Below, piece after piece: positions 1 to 9,160 of a stretch of DNA of 64,000 nucleotides. Origin of the DNA: Akkermansia muciniphila (lineage in GTDB: Bacteria; Verrucomicrobiota; Verrucomicrobiia; Verrucomicrobiales; Akkermansiaceae); assembly GCF_018709685.1 (NCBI RefSeq), contig NZ_JABDHQ010000013.1, positions 17,960 to 81,959 of the forward strand, written 5' to 3'. The number at the start of each line of letters is the position of its first letter. The first letter of the stretch is position 1. Under the pieces are notes generated by a model that was given only the letters and a program-made list of their open reading frames with translations, was not told the DNA's origin and made no database searches. The translations under genes were made by a program, and so were the position numbers.

Positions 1-392
1 TCATCAATGAAACGGGGGAAGGGTATGCCCGCATGATCGGGGAAATGGGGGAAGGGCTCTCCGGCGGACAGCGGCAGCGCGTTTCCCTGGCGAGGGCTTT
101 TCTGAAAAACGCTCCCATCCTGGTGCTGGATGAAGCCACGGCTTCCCTGGACATGAAGAGCGAGGAGCTTATCCAGAAGGAAATTGAAAAACTGGCTTCC
201 GGCCGCACGGCCTTCATCATTGCCCACCGGTTCAGCACCATCCGCATGGCGGACCGCATTCTGGTGCTGGAGAAGGGAAGCATCGTTGCGGATGGAACGC
301 ATGAGGAACTCATGGGTTCCTCCCCCCTGTACCGGGAACTTTACAACAAGCAGCAGATGGTTGCGGAAGAGGAAGGAGGCGCTTCATGTTAA
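1..392 (+). CDS. ABC exporter ATP-binding domain, 3' end only (cut by window start)
   Basis: The reading frame is open to the left edge, so only the C-terminal part of the nucleotide-binding domain is visible. It contains the ABC signature LSGGQRQR, a Walker [12 protein letters not shown] and the H-loop AHRFSTI, which identify an exporter-type ATPase. The tail is short and Glu-rich (VAEEEGG). Its stop overlaps the start of the next exporter half by 7 bp. The two genes therefore look translationally coupled and probably form a heterodimeric MsbA/LmrCD-type exporter. The substrate cannot be told from the sequence. Confidence 0.9.
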   Translation, partial: INETGEGYARMIGEMGEGLSGGQRQRVSLARAFLKNAPILVLDEATASLDMKSEELIQKEIEKLASGRTAFIIAHRFSTIRMADRILVLEKGSIVADGTHEELMGSSPLYRELYNKQQMVAEEEGGASC

Positions 393-2170
393 GACAGTTT
401 TTGGAATACGCGCGGTATTTGAAGCCGGTGATGAAGCTCTTCATCGCCGCGCTGGCCGCCGGGGCCCTGGCCGCCGCGGCCAGCGGGTTCGGCTTTCCGC
501 TGATGATCGCCAAGGTGTTCCCGGTGGTGTTTGACAATACCCAGATTCCGCCGGAGTTTCAGGACATCCTGGCCCGCATGGTGGACCCGGAGCACATGCA
601 CATTGCCATCCTCGTGGCCGTCTGCTCCCTGCTGCCCCTGGTCTTCGCCATCCGGGGCATAGGCACGTTTTTCAACGTTTACTGGATCAGCATCGTCAGC
701 ATGAAGGTGCTGGAGGAAATCCGGCTGGACGCCTTTTCCAAGCTGCAGGCGCTGCCCCTCTCCTTCATAGACCGCCAGAAGCGGGGGGACCTGATCAGCC
801 GCCTCATCAATGACGCTGCCAACGTGCAGGGGGGCCTGGTCATAGCGGCCAATGACATCATCAAGCAGCCGCTTACCCTGCTGACCGCCCTGGCGTTCCT
901 GGTGTACAAGGTTTTTGTGGACCCGAATACGGCGGTGGTCCTGATGAACCTGGGGCTCATTGTCCTGGCGGTGTGGCCCATCCGCTTCTTTGGCCGCCGC
1001 GTGATGAAGAAGGCCAAGCAGGCTCAGGATGAGCTGGGCAATATCACGGCCGCTGCGCAGGAAAACCTGGCGTCCCAGCGTGAAATCCGTTCCTACGGCA
1101 TGCAGGAGCAGCAGGTGGGCCTCTTCCTGGGGCTCATCCAGCGGTTCTTCCGGATCAACCTCAGAACGGTGAAGTACAGGCACTTCCTGGTGCCGGTGCT
1201 GGAAATGGTGACGGCGCTCGGCCTGGGCATCCTGCTGGTGAGGGGCCATGAAATGGGCATCACCAAGGCTGACTTCACGGCTCTGGCGGCGGCCTTGTTC
1301 ATGTGTTACGACCCCCTCAAGCGCCTGGGCGTGACGCTGACCAACCTGAAAAGCGCGCACGCCTCCCTGGAACGCATCAACTACCTGCTGAAGGAGCCGG
1401 ACACCATGCCGGAGGCCGCGGACCCCGTTTCGCTGGGGCGCGCCACCGGGCGTCTGGACTATGACGGCGTTTCCTTCTCCTATGACGGCGCGCGCAAGGT
1501 GCTGGACGGCATTGACGTTCATATCCGCCCCGGAGAAGTGGTGGGCCTGGTAGGCCCCAGCGGGGCCGGAAAAACCACGTTTGCCAGTCTTCTGCCCAGG
1601 TTTTACGACGTAAGTTCCGGCGCCCTGCGCCTGGACGGGGTGGATGTAAGAGATGCTTCCCTGCATGACGTGCGCAAGAACATCGCCTTCGTTTCCCAGC
1701 ATCCCGTGCTGTTCCACGGCACCATCATGGAAAATATCCGGATGGGGCGGCAGGATGCCACGGATGAGGAAGTGATGGAAGCGGCCCGCGCCGCCGCCGC
1801 GGACGGCTTCATCATGGGCATGCCGGACGGCTACCAGACCATGCTTGGCGACGGAGGCAGCGGCTTGTCCGGCGGCCAGCGCCAGCGCGTGGCGATTGCC
1901 CGCGCCTTCCTGAAAGACGCCCCCATCCTGATTCTGGATGAGGCCACCGCCTCCCTGGACGCGGAGAGCGAGGCCCAGATCCAGCATGAGCTGGACCGCC
2001 TGGTGGAAGGGCGGACGGCCCTCATTGTGGCCCACCGCTTCAGTTCCATCCGCGTGGCCACGCGCATCCTGGTGTTTGAGGGCGGCCGCATCGTCGGAGA
2101 CGGCACCCATGCGGAGCTTTACGCCTCCTGCCCGCTGTACCGGGAATTGTATGACCGCCAATCCCTTTAA
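386..2170 (+). CDS. ABC exporter half-transporter (membrane domain fused to ATPase)
   Basis: This 594-residue protein is a type IV ABC exporter half. Residues 1 to about 330 hold hydrophobic segments of the six-helix domain, and about 350-590 the ATPase. The ATPase shows Walker [10 protein letters not shown], signature LSGGQRQR, Walker [12 protein letters not shown] and H-loop AHRFSS. All catalytic motifs look intact. The start overlaps the preceding ABC gene by 7 bp, suggesting a two-subunit exporter made from one mRNA. Exporters of this class move lipids, lipid-linked sugars or drugs; nothing here narrows that. Confidence 0.93.
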   Translation: MLRQFLEYARYLKPVMKLFIAALAAGALAAAASGFGFPLMIAKVFPVVFDNTQIPPEFQDILARMVDPEHMHIAILVAVCSLLPLVFAIRGIGTFFNVYWISIVSMKVLEEIRLDAFSKLQALPLSFIDRQKRGDLISRLINDAANVQGGLVIAANDIIKQPLTLLTALAFLVYKVFVDPNTAVVLMNLGLIVLAVWPIRFFGRRVMKKAKQAQDELGNITAAAQENLASQREIRSYGMQEQQVGLFLGLIQRFFRINLRTVKYRHFLVPVLEMVTALGLGILLVRGHEMGITKADFTALAAALFMCYDPLKRLGVTLTNLKSAHASLERINYLLKEPDTMPEAADPVSLGRATGRLDYDGVSFSYDGARKVLDGIDVHIRPGEVVGLVGPSGAGKTTFASLLPRFYDVSSGALRLDGVDVRDASLHDVRKNIAFVSQHPVLFHGTIMENIRMGRQDATDEEVMEAARAAAADGFIMGMPDGYQTMLGDGGSGLSGGQRQRVAIARAFLKDAPILILDEATASLDAESEAQIQHELDRLVEGRTALIVAHRFSSIRVATRILVFEGGRIVGDGTHAELYASCPLYRELYDRQSL

Positions 2171-2261
2171 ACAGGGGGAGGCAGCGCGCGGAAGACTTTT
2201 TCCTGTATCTGGATTTGGGCTCCCATGGCGATTTTTTCTCAGGCCATGATGGAAAGAGCTA

Positions 2262-2289
2262 TTGTCAAACAAGAGCCATGATGTACTAT
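2262..2289 (+). promoter_or_regulatory. promoter of the phosphoglucomutase gene, near-leaderless
   Basis: TTGTCA (2262-2267), 16 bp, TACTAT (2284-2289). The -10 box ends 9 nt before the ATG at 2299, so the predicted 5' leader is only a few nucleotides. This supports choosing 2299 over the upstream in-frame ATGs at 2278 and 2281, which lie inside or before the promoter. Confidence 0.55.
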
Positions 2290-2298
2290 TCCGCCAGC

Positions 2299-4239
2299 AT
2301 GAATACACTGGATGAATCCCTGACGAATGCCGTTAAAGAGGGGAAGCTTTTGGAGTCTTCCCTGACCAATATCCGCCTTCTTCTGGCCGGAACCAAATCC
2401 CCCATTGCGCGGGAGGCCGTAGAAGAACTGGCTTCCGCCGGGGACTGGGAGGAACTGAATGACCGTTTTTACAAAACCCTGGCTTTCGGCACGGGAGGGT
2501 TGCGGGGCCGCACCATCGGCAATATCGTGACGAAGGCGGAGGAAGGGAACGGCGGCGTGAACGGCCGTCCGGAATACCCCTGCGTGGGCACCGCCTGCAT
2601 GAACTATTTCAATGTGGGGCGCGCCATGCGCGGCCTGATCATTTACGTGAAAAAGCATGTGGAAGCCACGGACCCGGGCAGGAAGCCCCGTCTGGTCATC
2701 GGCCATGACACCCGCCACTTCTCCCGCGACTTTGCGGAATTCTGCGCCAAAATCGGCACGGACCTGGGCTGTGACATCTATCTGTTTGACAGTCCCCGGG
2801 CCACCCCGGAAGTTTCCTTTGCCATCCGTGAACTGAACGCGGATTCCGGCGTGGTGCTTACCGCCAGCCACAACCCCTCCCATGACAACGGCTTCAAGGC
2901 CTACTTCAGCGACGGCTCCCAGCTTGTGCCTCCGCATGACAAGGCCGTGATTGCGGAAGTGAACTCCCTGACCTCTGAAGAATATGAACCGCTGCCGGAA
3001 AACCAGCGCGGCTCCCTCCATGTGCTGGGCGCCTCCTTTGACCGCGTATACATGGACCGCCTGAAAAGCGTGCTGCTCCGTCCGGAACTCTTCAGCAAGG
3101 GCGGCGCCAAAATCGTTTACTCCAACCTGCACGGCACGGGCGGCCACATCATCGTGCCCCTGCTGAAGGAACTGGGCTGCAACGTGCAAACCGTGGCGGC
3201 GCAGGACGTGCAGGACGGCCGCTTCCCGACAGTGGCCTCCCCCAACCCGGAAAATCCGCCGGCCCTGGCGCTTGCCATTGAACAGGCGGACGCCTCCGGC
3301 GCGGACATCGTCATCGCCACGGACCCGGACGCGGACCGCATGGGCGTGGCCGTGCGCGGGGAAGACGGAAAAATGCACCTGCTGACCGGCAACCAGATCG
3401 GCTCCCTGCTGGCATGGTACCGCTGCATGAGCATGTCTGACCTGGGCATCATCAATGACTCCAACCGTTCCCGCGCCGTAATGGTGAAAACCTTTGTGAC
3501 GACGGGCCTCCAGGACGCCATCGGCCATCACTTCGGCTATGAAGTGGTCAACGTGCTCACGGGCTTCAAGTACATCGCCCAGAAGCTGGGCAAATATGAG
3601 GAAGCCATTCCGGCAGAAAAGCGGAAAGATTACCGGAAGATGAGTGAAGCGCAGACGCGCGCCCTGCGCCTGGAATACAGCCGCTACTTCGTCTTCGGCG
3701 GGGAGGAAAGCTACGGCTACCTGGCCCAGGACTTTGTGCGCGACAAGGACGCCAACTCCGCCGCCATCATCTTTGCGGAACTGGCGGCCTACGCGGAAAG
3801 CATCGGCAAGAGCCTGCTGGAACTGCTGCATGAACTCTTTGAAAAGTTCGGCATGTACTTGGAAATGGGCAAGTCCCTGGTCATGGAAGGCGCGGACGGC
3901 GCGGCAAAAATCGCCGCCCTGTCCGCCTCCTACTCCTCCAACCCTCCCACGGAAGTGGACGGCGTGGCCGTCAGCGGCATCCGGGACTTCTCCAAGGGAG
4001 ACATGGTGGATGCGGAAGGCGATCCCATCCCCGCAGAAAAGATGATCTTTGTGGACCTGGCGGACGGGCGCAGCTTTGCGGTGCGCCCCTCCGGAACGGA
4101 ACCCAAGATCAAATACTATCTCTTTGGCCACGGGAAACCGGGCGTTCCCGTGAAGGAAGCCCTGCCGTCCGTCCAGGCTTCCCTGGACTCTCTGTGGGCT
4201 GCTGTTGAGAAGGATGCCCGCGCCCGTTCCAACGGCTAA
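2299..4239 (+). CDS. phosphoglucomutase/phosphomannomutase family protein
   Basis: Alpha-D-phosphohexomutase interconverting hexose 1- and 6-phosphates, cytosolic, about 646 residues. The active-site phosphoserine loop TASHNPSHDNGF is present, followed by the metal loop DPDADRMG, the sugar-recognition motif GGEESYGY and the C-terminal phosphate-binding motif RPSGTEPKIKYY. These are the four classic motifs in order. The length fits the larger phosphoglucomutase/phosphopentomutase group better than bacterial AlgC-type enzymes. ATG 2299 is chosen because the promoter lies just upstream. A strong hairpin terminator follows, so it is probably monocistronic. Exact substrate (glucose, mannose or pentose phosphate) is uncertain. 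Confidence 0.93.
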   Translation: MNTLDESLTNAVKEGKLLESSLTNIRLLLAGTKSPIAREAVEELASAGDWEELNDRFYKTLAFGTGGLRGRTIGNIVTKAEEGNGGVNGRPEYPCVGTACMNYFNVGRAMRGLIIYVKKHVEATDPGRKPRLVIGHDTRHFSRDFAEFCAKIGTDLGCDIYLFDSPRATPEVSFAIRELNADSGVVLTASHNPSHDNGFKAYFSDGSQLVPPHDKAVIAEVNSLTSEEYEPLPENQRGSLHVLGASFDRVYMDRLKSVLLRPELFSKGGAKIVYSNLHGTGGHIIVPLLKELGCNVQTVAAQDVQDGRFPTVASPNPENPPALALAIEQADASGADIVIATDPDADRMGVAVRGEDGKMHLLTGNQIGSLLAWYRCMSMSDLGIINDSNRSRAVMVKTFVTTGLQDAIGHHFGYEVVNVLTGFKYIAQKLGKYEEAIPAEKRKDYRKMSEAQTRALRLEYSRYFVFGGEESYGYLAQDFVRDKDANSAAIIFAELAAYAESIGKSLLELLHELFEKFGMYLEMGKSLVMEGADGAAKIAALSASYSSNPPTEVDGVAVSGIRDFSKGDMVDAEGDPIPAEKMIFVDLADGRSFAVRPSGTEPKIKYYLFGHGKPGVPVKEALPSVQASLDSLWAAVEKDARARSNG

Positions 4240-4253
4240 ATGTTGTTGATTTC

Positions 4254-4289
4254 TTTCCCCCGTCTACCATGTAATGTGGACGGGGGAAA
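4254..4289 (+). terminator. rho-independent terminator after phosphoglucomutase gene
   Basis: Inverted repeat TTTCCCCCGTC (from 4254) pairing with GACGGGGGAAA (to 4289), followed by TTTATTTT. It lies 15 bp past the stop codon. Confidence 0.8.
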
Positions 4290-4336
4290 TTTATTTTCTT
4301 GCCAAGGGGGCCGGAATTCCGCAGTTTATAATTCTT

Positions 4337-4882
4337 ATGACATTTGCGGTCCACAAAACTCTCTCCGTGGCCGGTGCCCTTTTGGCCGGCCTTCTTCTCT
4401 CCTCCTGTTCCTCCACCTCCCAGCAAGTCGAAGCCCCGGCCCGGCTCCCCGCCTACCACTTTGTGCCGGGAAAAACGGCCGTGCTGCACAATGGGAAAGC
4501 CATTCCCCCCAGGAACGCCCCGGCACAGGTAAAGCGCGCCATTGCGGCCGCCAATTCCCTGGTTAACAAGCCCTACCGCCTGGGCGGCGGCCACAGGAAG
4601 CACTATGATTCCCACTATGACTGCTCCGGCAGCACCTCTTTTGTGCTGAAGGAAGCAGGGTTGCTCACCTCCACCCGCCACTCCAAGCTGTTCCTGAACT
4701 ACGGGCAGAAAGGCGCCGGGGACTGGATCTCCGTCTATGCCAAGAACGGGCATGTCTTCATGGTCATCTGCGGCCTCCGGTTTGACACCACCGGAAGCGG
4801 CCGCCGCGGCGAAGGCCCCCGCTGGAGGGTGGACGGCCGCAATGCCCGGAACTTCCTGGTGCGCCACCCCACGGGTCTCTGA
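4337..4882 (+). CDS. NlpC/P60-like secreted lipoprotein, probable cell-wall hydrolase
   Basis: About 181 residues. The N-terminus is a lipoprotein signal: hydrophobic stretch then LLLSSC, so the mature protein would be lipid-anchored. The C-terminal half resembles NlpC/P60 cysteine peptidases: YRLGGG, then DCSGSTSF carrying the candidate catalytic Cys, then NGHVFMVI carrying the candidate His. Such enzymes cleave peptide stems of peptidoglycan. ATG 4337 is chosen because it begins directly before the signal peptide; a longer in-frame version starting at 4274 would bury the signal. Neighbouring cell-division genes fit a wall-related role. The family match rests on motifs only. Confidence 0.7.
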   Translation: MTFAVHKTLSVAGALLAGLLLSSCSSTSQQVEAPARLPAYHFVPGKTAVLHNGKAIPPRNAPAQVKRAIAAANSLVNKPYRLGGGHRKHYDSHYDCSGSTSFVLKEAGLLTSTRHSKLFLNYGQKGAGDWISVYAKNGHVFMVICGLRFDTTGSGRRGEGPRWRVDGRNARNFLVRHPTGL

Positions 4883-4937
4883 ACCGGGCCTGCGCAACGG
4901 AAAACCGCGTTTTTTGCGTATGTTCGCGCAGGCTTTC

Positions 4938-4966
4938 TTGAACAATGGAAAGTAATGTGCTATCAG
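4938..4966 (+). promoter_or_regulatory. candidate promoter for ftsA-ftsZ
   Basis: TTGAAC (4938-4943), 17 bp, TATCAG (4961-4966), 31 nt before the ftsA ATG. No clear Shine-Dalgarno sequence precedes the ATG. Confidence 0.4.
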
Positions 4967-4997
4967 GTGCCAGGACGTTGATAGTTCCTTGACTTTC

Positions 4998-6209
4998 ATG
5001 GCTAAGACAAAAATTCACGTAGGGCTTGAGATAGGAACAAGCAAGACTTGCATGGTCGTGGGCGAAGTAAAGCCTGATGCGACCGTGACGATCATCGGCG
5101 TGGGTGAAGTTCCTAGCGAGGGAGTGGTCCGCGGCGAGATTGAAGACACCTCCAAGGTCATCCAGTGCATTTATGATGCCTGGAACATGGCCCAGGACCA
5201 TGCGGACGTGGACATCATGACCGTCTACCTGTCCGTGACCGGGGCCCACATTGTGGGGCAGAACAACCGCGGCACCTTCCGCCTGCCTCCGGATGAAAGC
5301 ATCATCTCCCAGGAGCACATGGATGAGGTGACGGAAATCGCCCGTGACATCGCCCTGGGGCCGGAACAATTCGTCCTGCACCGCGTGCCGGGCCTCTTCT
5401 CCGTGGACGGGCAGGAAAACCTGACCAACCCCGCCGGGCTGACCGGCAGGACGCTGGACATAGACTGCCACATCATCCACGGCATCAAATCCCGCATCAC
5501 CAACTCCTTCCGCTGCGTGCGGGAAGTGCCCCTGGACATTGCGGATGTGGTCTTCGCCCCCATCGCCACGGCCCAGTTCGTGCTCAACAGGCAGGTCAAG
5601 CAGGCGGGCGCCCTCCTCATTGACATGGGGGCGGGCACCACGGACTACGTCCTTTACCTGGACGGCCAGCTGGTGGCCTCCGGCTGCGTGCCCCTGGGCG
5701 GCGACCATATTTCCAATGACATCACGCTGATGACCGGCATACCGCTGGCGCAGGCGGAACTGCTCAAAAAGACGGAGGGGGACGCCAACAGCTTTTCCGG
5801 AAAGACCAATGAAATGGTGCGCGTGCGCGGGGAAGGGAACATGAAGGACGCCGCCATTGAGCGCAACGTGCTGAATGAAATCATCCGCTCCCGCCTGCTG
5901 GAAATCTTTAACCTGGTCAAATCCTCCCTGCCCAAGGACACCTTCAAGGGAAACCGCTGTCACGGCGTTTACCTGTGCGGGGGCGCCAGCCTGATGCGCG
6001 GCGTGGGGGAACTGGCCTCCCACGTGTTTGGCGTGGCGATCAGCCGCCCCACACTGGTCAAAAACGGCGCTCCTTCCTACCTGGATGACCCGCGTTACTG
6101 CACGGCCATAGGCCTGATACGGTATGCCCAGATTCTGGATGCCGAACTGCCGCAGCAGCGGAGCTGGCTGGGGCGCGTGCTGGGCCTCTTCGGCAGGAAG
6201 AACTCCTGA
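4998..6209 (+). CDS. ftsA: cell division protein FtsA
   Basis: Actin-fold ATPase that tethers FtsZ filaments to the membrane; 403 residues, usual for the family. Phosphate-1 motif GLEIGTSKTC is at the N-terminus, phosphate-2 motif LLIDMGAGTTDYVLY near the middle, and the adenosine motif YLCGGASLMRGV late. The last residues (SWLGRVLGLFGRK) form an amphipathic helix typical of the FtsA membrane-targeting tail. ATG 4998 (MAKTKIH) is preferred over a TTG three codons upstream. The ftsZ-like gene follows after 26 bp, the usual ftsA-ftsZ order. Confidence 0.93.
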   Translation: MAKTKIHVGLEIGTSKTCMVVGEVKPDATVTIIGVGEVPSEGVVRGEIEDTSKVIQCIYDAWNMAQDHADVDIMTVYLSVTGAHIVGQNNRGTFRLPPDESIISQEHMDEVTEIARDIALGPEQFVLHRVPGLFSVDGQENLTNPAGLTGRTLDIDCHIIHGIKSRITNSFRCVREVPLDIADVVFAPIATAQFVLNRQVKQAGALLIDMGAGTTDYVLYLDGQLVASGCVPLGGDHISNDITLMTGIPLAQAELLKKTEGDANSFSGKTNEMVRVRGEGNMKDAAIERNVLNEIIRSRLLEIFNLVKSSLPKDTFKGNRCHGVYLCGGASLMRGVGELASHVFGVAISRPTLVKNGAPSYLDDPRYCTAIGLIRYAQILDAELPQQRSWLGRVLGLFGRKNS

Positions 6210-6235
6210 TCAATCTCCACCCCAATCAAAAAACC

Positions 6236-7696
6236 ATGCTGGACTTTTCTCCCCAGGCCCCGTCCGGACTATCCGGAAAAATCTGCCTGTGCGGCATCGG
6301 CTCCGCAGGAACCAAGGTGATGGAGGAAGCATTGCTGCTGGCTCCGCAGGAGGCTTCCGTGTGCGCCATGAACCTGGACGCCCGCCTGCTGAACGCCTCC
6401 GCCGTTCCGTGCAAGGTCCATCTGGGGGCCAGACTGACCCGGGGGCTGGGTTCCGGCGGGGATGCCTCCGTAGGGGCGCAGGCTGCCTGTGAAAGTGAAT
6501 CATCCATCCTCCGCGCGCTGGAAGGCAGCGCGCTGACCGTCCTTGCTGCCGGGCTGGGAGGCGGAACGGGGTCCGGCGTGGCGCCGGAAGTGGCGCGGCT
6601 GGCCAAGGAGCAGGGCTCCTACGTCGTCAGCGTCGTCATCCGCCCCTTCCGGTTTGAAGGGGACAGGCGCGCCGCCCAGGCGGATGAAGCCCTGTCCCGG
6701 CTGGCCTTGTATTCCGACATGGTCCTGCGGTTTGACAATGACGCCATGGAAAACCTCATTGACCCTGACAAGGGAGTGCTGGAAGCCTTTTCCGTGGTCA
6801 ATGCCCTCATAGCCCGCGCCGTGCTCATCGTGCCGTCCCTGCTGAACTCTTCCGGAAGCCTGCTCCGCGTGGGCCTGGATGACCTGCTCCGCGTAGCCGG
6901 AACGGGGAAGGGAATTTGCTCCTTCGGCGTAGGGGAAGCGTCCTCGGACGCTTCCACGGCGGACATGCTGGACCAGGTCCGGCACTCTCCCCTTTTCCTG
7001 GAAAAACGTCTGGGGGAAGTGGATGACGTTCTGGTGCTGGTGCGCGGCGGCAGTTCCCTGACCCTGCATCGCCTGGAAGCCCTGGCGGGCGGAGTGGCGG
7101 AAATCCTGGGGAATGGAGTGCGCCTCCATATCGGCGCCTCCGTGGCTGAACAGCCGGAAGACCGCCTGTCCCTGACCGTGCTGGGCGTGGTGCCCGCAGA
7201 GGAACCGGCGGCTTCTCCCGCGCCTGCTCCCGTTCCCCGTCAGGAACCAGCGGCTCCGGCGGTGCTTGTACCGGAAGAAGAACCTTTTATCGGAGCGGGG
7301 AAAACCCTCATTCAGCCTGTTGCTCCTGTCGCCGCCCCTGAACCGGAATGGCGTCCGGAGCCGGAACCTCCCGTTTCCCCCGTCGTCAGGAGGGATGACC
7401 GTGAACTGGAAGAAGAGCTGGTGCCCGTCCGGCCTGTGCCGACCGTGCCGGACGCGGAGGAAACGCCTTCGGAATCTGCTCCTGTTGCGGAAGCATCCGG
7501 AGCGGATGAGGAGCCGGAAGAAGAACTGCTCCCTGTTCCGGACATCAAGGCGCTGGAAGAAGGCACTCCTCCGGACGAAGGAGAGGAAGAACGCGCGGGA
7601 CACGGACTGTTTGCGCGGGTGCGCCCCCTCATTCTGGACGGGGAAGACCTGGACCTGCCTCCGGCGCTGCGGAAAAAGAAACCGGAGCCGAGCTAA
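6236..7696 (+). CDS. ftsZ: divergent FtsZ (tubulin-like cell division GTPase) with long Pro/Glu-rich linker
   Basis: 486 residues. The tubulin signature is GGGTGSG (108-114) rather than the usual GGGTGTG; the first glycine loop reads GIGSAG (20-25) and T3-like NLDA is at 46-49. The T7 region that supplies catalytic acids normally reads NxDxxD; here it is RVGLDDL (211-217), so the Asn and first Asp are replaced and only one acid is clearly kept. Residues about 320-460 are a Pro/Glu/Ala-rich linker. The extreme C-terminus (DLDLPPALRKK) matches the conserved FtsZ tail that binds FtsA and ZipA. Position directly after ftsA plus this tail argue for a working but biochemically unusual FtsZ. Confidence 0.88.
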   Translation: MLDFSPQAPSGLSGKICLCGIGSAGTKVMEEALLLAPQEASVCAMNLDARLLNASAVPCKVHLGARLTRGLGSGGDASVGAQAACESESSILRALEGSALTVLAAGLGGGTGSGVAPEVARLAKEQGSYVVSVVIRPFRFEGDRRAAQADEALSRLALYSDMVLRFDNDAMENLIDPDKGVLEAFSVVNALIARAVLIVPSLLNSSGSLLRVGLDDLLRVAGTGKGICSFGVGEASSDASTADMLDQVRHSPLFLEKRLGEVDDVLVLVRGGSSLTLHRLEALAGGVAEILGNGVRLHIGASVAEQPEDRLSLTVLGVVPAEEPAASPAPAPVPRQEPAAPAVLVPEEEPFIGAGKTLIQPVAPVAAPEPEWRPEPEPPVSPVVRRDDRELEEELVPVRPVPTVPDAEETPSESAPVAEASGADEEPEEELLPVPDIKALEEGTPPDEGEEERAGHGLFARVRPLILDGEDLDLPPALRKKKPEPS

Positions 7697-9111
7697 TGCC
7701 CTCCCCCCGTACGTCCACGGTGTGGTTTTGGGCGCTGGTTGCCGCCGCCCTTTTGTATGTGGCTTTGGTCAGTTGGTGGAGTCCCTTTACTTCTGACACG
7801 TACCATCATGCCCTGACGGGCATGGAGCACCGTTTCTCCTTCAGCCTGGTCTGGGAACGCTGTGCGGCGTCCTACATGACCTGGAACCCCAGAATTGGGG
7901 AATACCTGGCGTTTGCCGTGGCTACGGCGGGCAAATGGCTCTTCCTTTTGCTCAACCCCTTTGTGCAGGTCGGCCTTGCGCTGATGATGTTTTATCTGGC
8001 CGCCGGGCGCAGGGTGGACCCCCGTTCCTGGCCGGACGTGCGGCTCTTCGGATTGGCTCTGCTCCTGCTCTTCACCTGTACGGCCCGGCCCGGCGTCACC
8101 ATTTACTGGCTCTCCGGGGCCACCAACTATTCCTGGGCTGCCGCTCTCTGGCTGGGCTTCCTGTGCCTGTACCGCGGCCTGCTGGAAAAAGGGGAAAACG
8201 GAATAAAAGGAGAACGCGGGAAAAACGGCTGGGGAAAATGGCCCGCTGTGCTGGCGCTGGGTTTCCTGGCGGGCATGACCAATGAAAACAACATTCCGGG
8301 CACCTGGCTCCTGCTGGGGGCCTTGTTCGTCTTCGTCCGCCTGGTCCGGAAAAGAAAACTTCCGCTGTGGTCTTATGCGGGGTTGGCGGCGCAGGTGGCG
8401 GGTTCCCTGTGCATGCTGCTGGCTCCCGGCGTTTCCGCCCGGATGAACTCCGTCACGCCCGGCTGCGCGGAACCGCTCTCCGGCGTGTGGGACAGGCTGG
8501 AAGCCGTTCCCGCGCTTCTGCTCCGGATGCATGAATACCTGGCCCTGCCTCTGCTGCTGGGCGCGGCTGCCGCCTGGGTACTCTGGAAATGTTTCCGCAG
8601 GGACCGGAACTCCCTCCGTCCATGGAAAATTCAGGTTGGAACGGCTGCGGCATACATTTTGACGGCATACGCCATGGCTCTCTCTTTTGCCGCTGCCGTT
8701 GTTCCGGCAGACCATGCCATGTTCTCCGCTACCCTGCTGTTCGGCATCGGGGTGCTGGTTCTCCTTCACGCCTGGTACGGCATCCCCTGCGCCGTGCCGC
8801 GGCCCCGTATCTTTACAGCCATTTTTCTCGTCCTATCCGGACTGTGTGTTCTTTCCACCCTTCACGACCATCTGCTCCTGTTCCGCCAGCATGAAAAGCG
8901 CGTCCGCCTGATTCTGGAGCAGAAAAAGGCGGGCGTTCTGGAAGTCGTTGTTCCGTCCCTGGAGCCCCCCTCCTCCTGGTGCTCCTTCATCTTCTGGGTG
9001 GACCTGTCCCAAAACCCGGATGACTACGTCAACCGTGGCGCCGCCATGTATTATGGGATTAAGAATATCCGCACATTTCATGCAGGATGTGACGGGAAAT
9101 CTCTTCCATAA
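7696..9111 (+). CDS. polytopic membrane protein, DUF6056-like
   Basis: 471 residues with about ten hydrophobic segments. An early conserved-looking lumenal loop (SWWSPFTSDTYHH, later NPRIGEY) and the motif ATNYSWAA recall the DUF6056 family of glycosyltransferase-like membrane proteins; this assignment is from memory of the pattern and is moderate. The start codon overlaps the ftsZ stop by one base (TAATG), so translation is coupled to ftsZ. The link with cell division may be only transcriptional. The CRISPR array begins 16 bp after the stop. Confidence 0.6.
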   Translation: MPSPRTSTVWFWALVAAALLYVALVSWWSPFTSDTYHHALTGMEHRFSFSLVWERCAASYMTWNPRIGEYLAFAVATAGKWLFLLLNPFVQVGLALMMFYLAAGRRVDPRSWPDVRLFGLALLLLFTCTARPGVTIYWLSGATNYSWAAALWLGFLCLYRGLLEKGENGIKGERGKNGWGKWPAVLALGFLAGMTNENNIPGTWLLLGALFVFVRLVRKRKLPLWSYAGLAAQVAGSLCMLLAPGVSARMNSVTPGCAEPLSGVWDRLEAVPALLLRMHEYLALPLLLGAAAAWVLWKCFRRDRNSLRPWKIQVGTAAAYILTAYAMALSFAAAVVPADHAMFSATLLFGIGVLVLLHAWYGIPCAVPRPRIFTAIFLVLSGLCVLSTLHDHLLLFRQHEKRVRLILEQKKAGVLEVVVPSLEPPSSWCSFIFWVDLSQNPDDYVNRGAAMYYGIKNIRTFHAGCDGKSLP

Positions 9112-9127
9112 AATTGACGGACGATTC

Positions 9128-9160
9128 ATTCCAATCTGTGCATCCCGTGTGGGATGCGAC
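9128..9160 (-). repeat. degenerate terminal CRISPR repeat (trailer end)
   Basis: Differs from the consensus at five positions (1, 4, 10, 11, 12 of the plus-strand repeat), all in the half that encodes the crRNA handle. The remaining 21 bases are perfect. It marks the oldest end of the array. Confidence 0.9.

Noticed and set aside
389..2308. Very long open frames antisense to the ABC exporter, phosphoglucomutase, ftsA, FAD oxidoreductase and pyrB/pyrC' genes
   Set aside because: They mirror well-identified genes in GC-rich DNA, have no domains, and show His/Gln/Arg-heavy composition typical of shadows.
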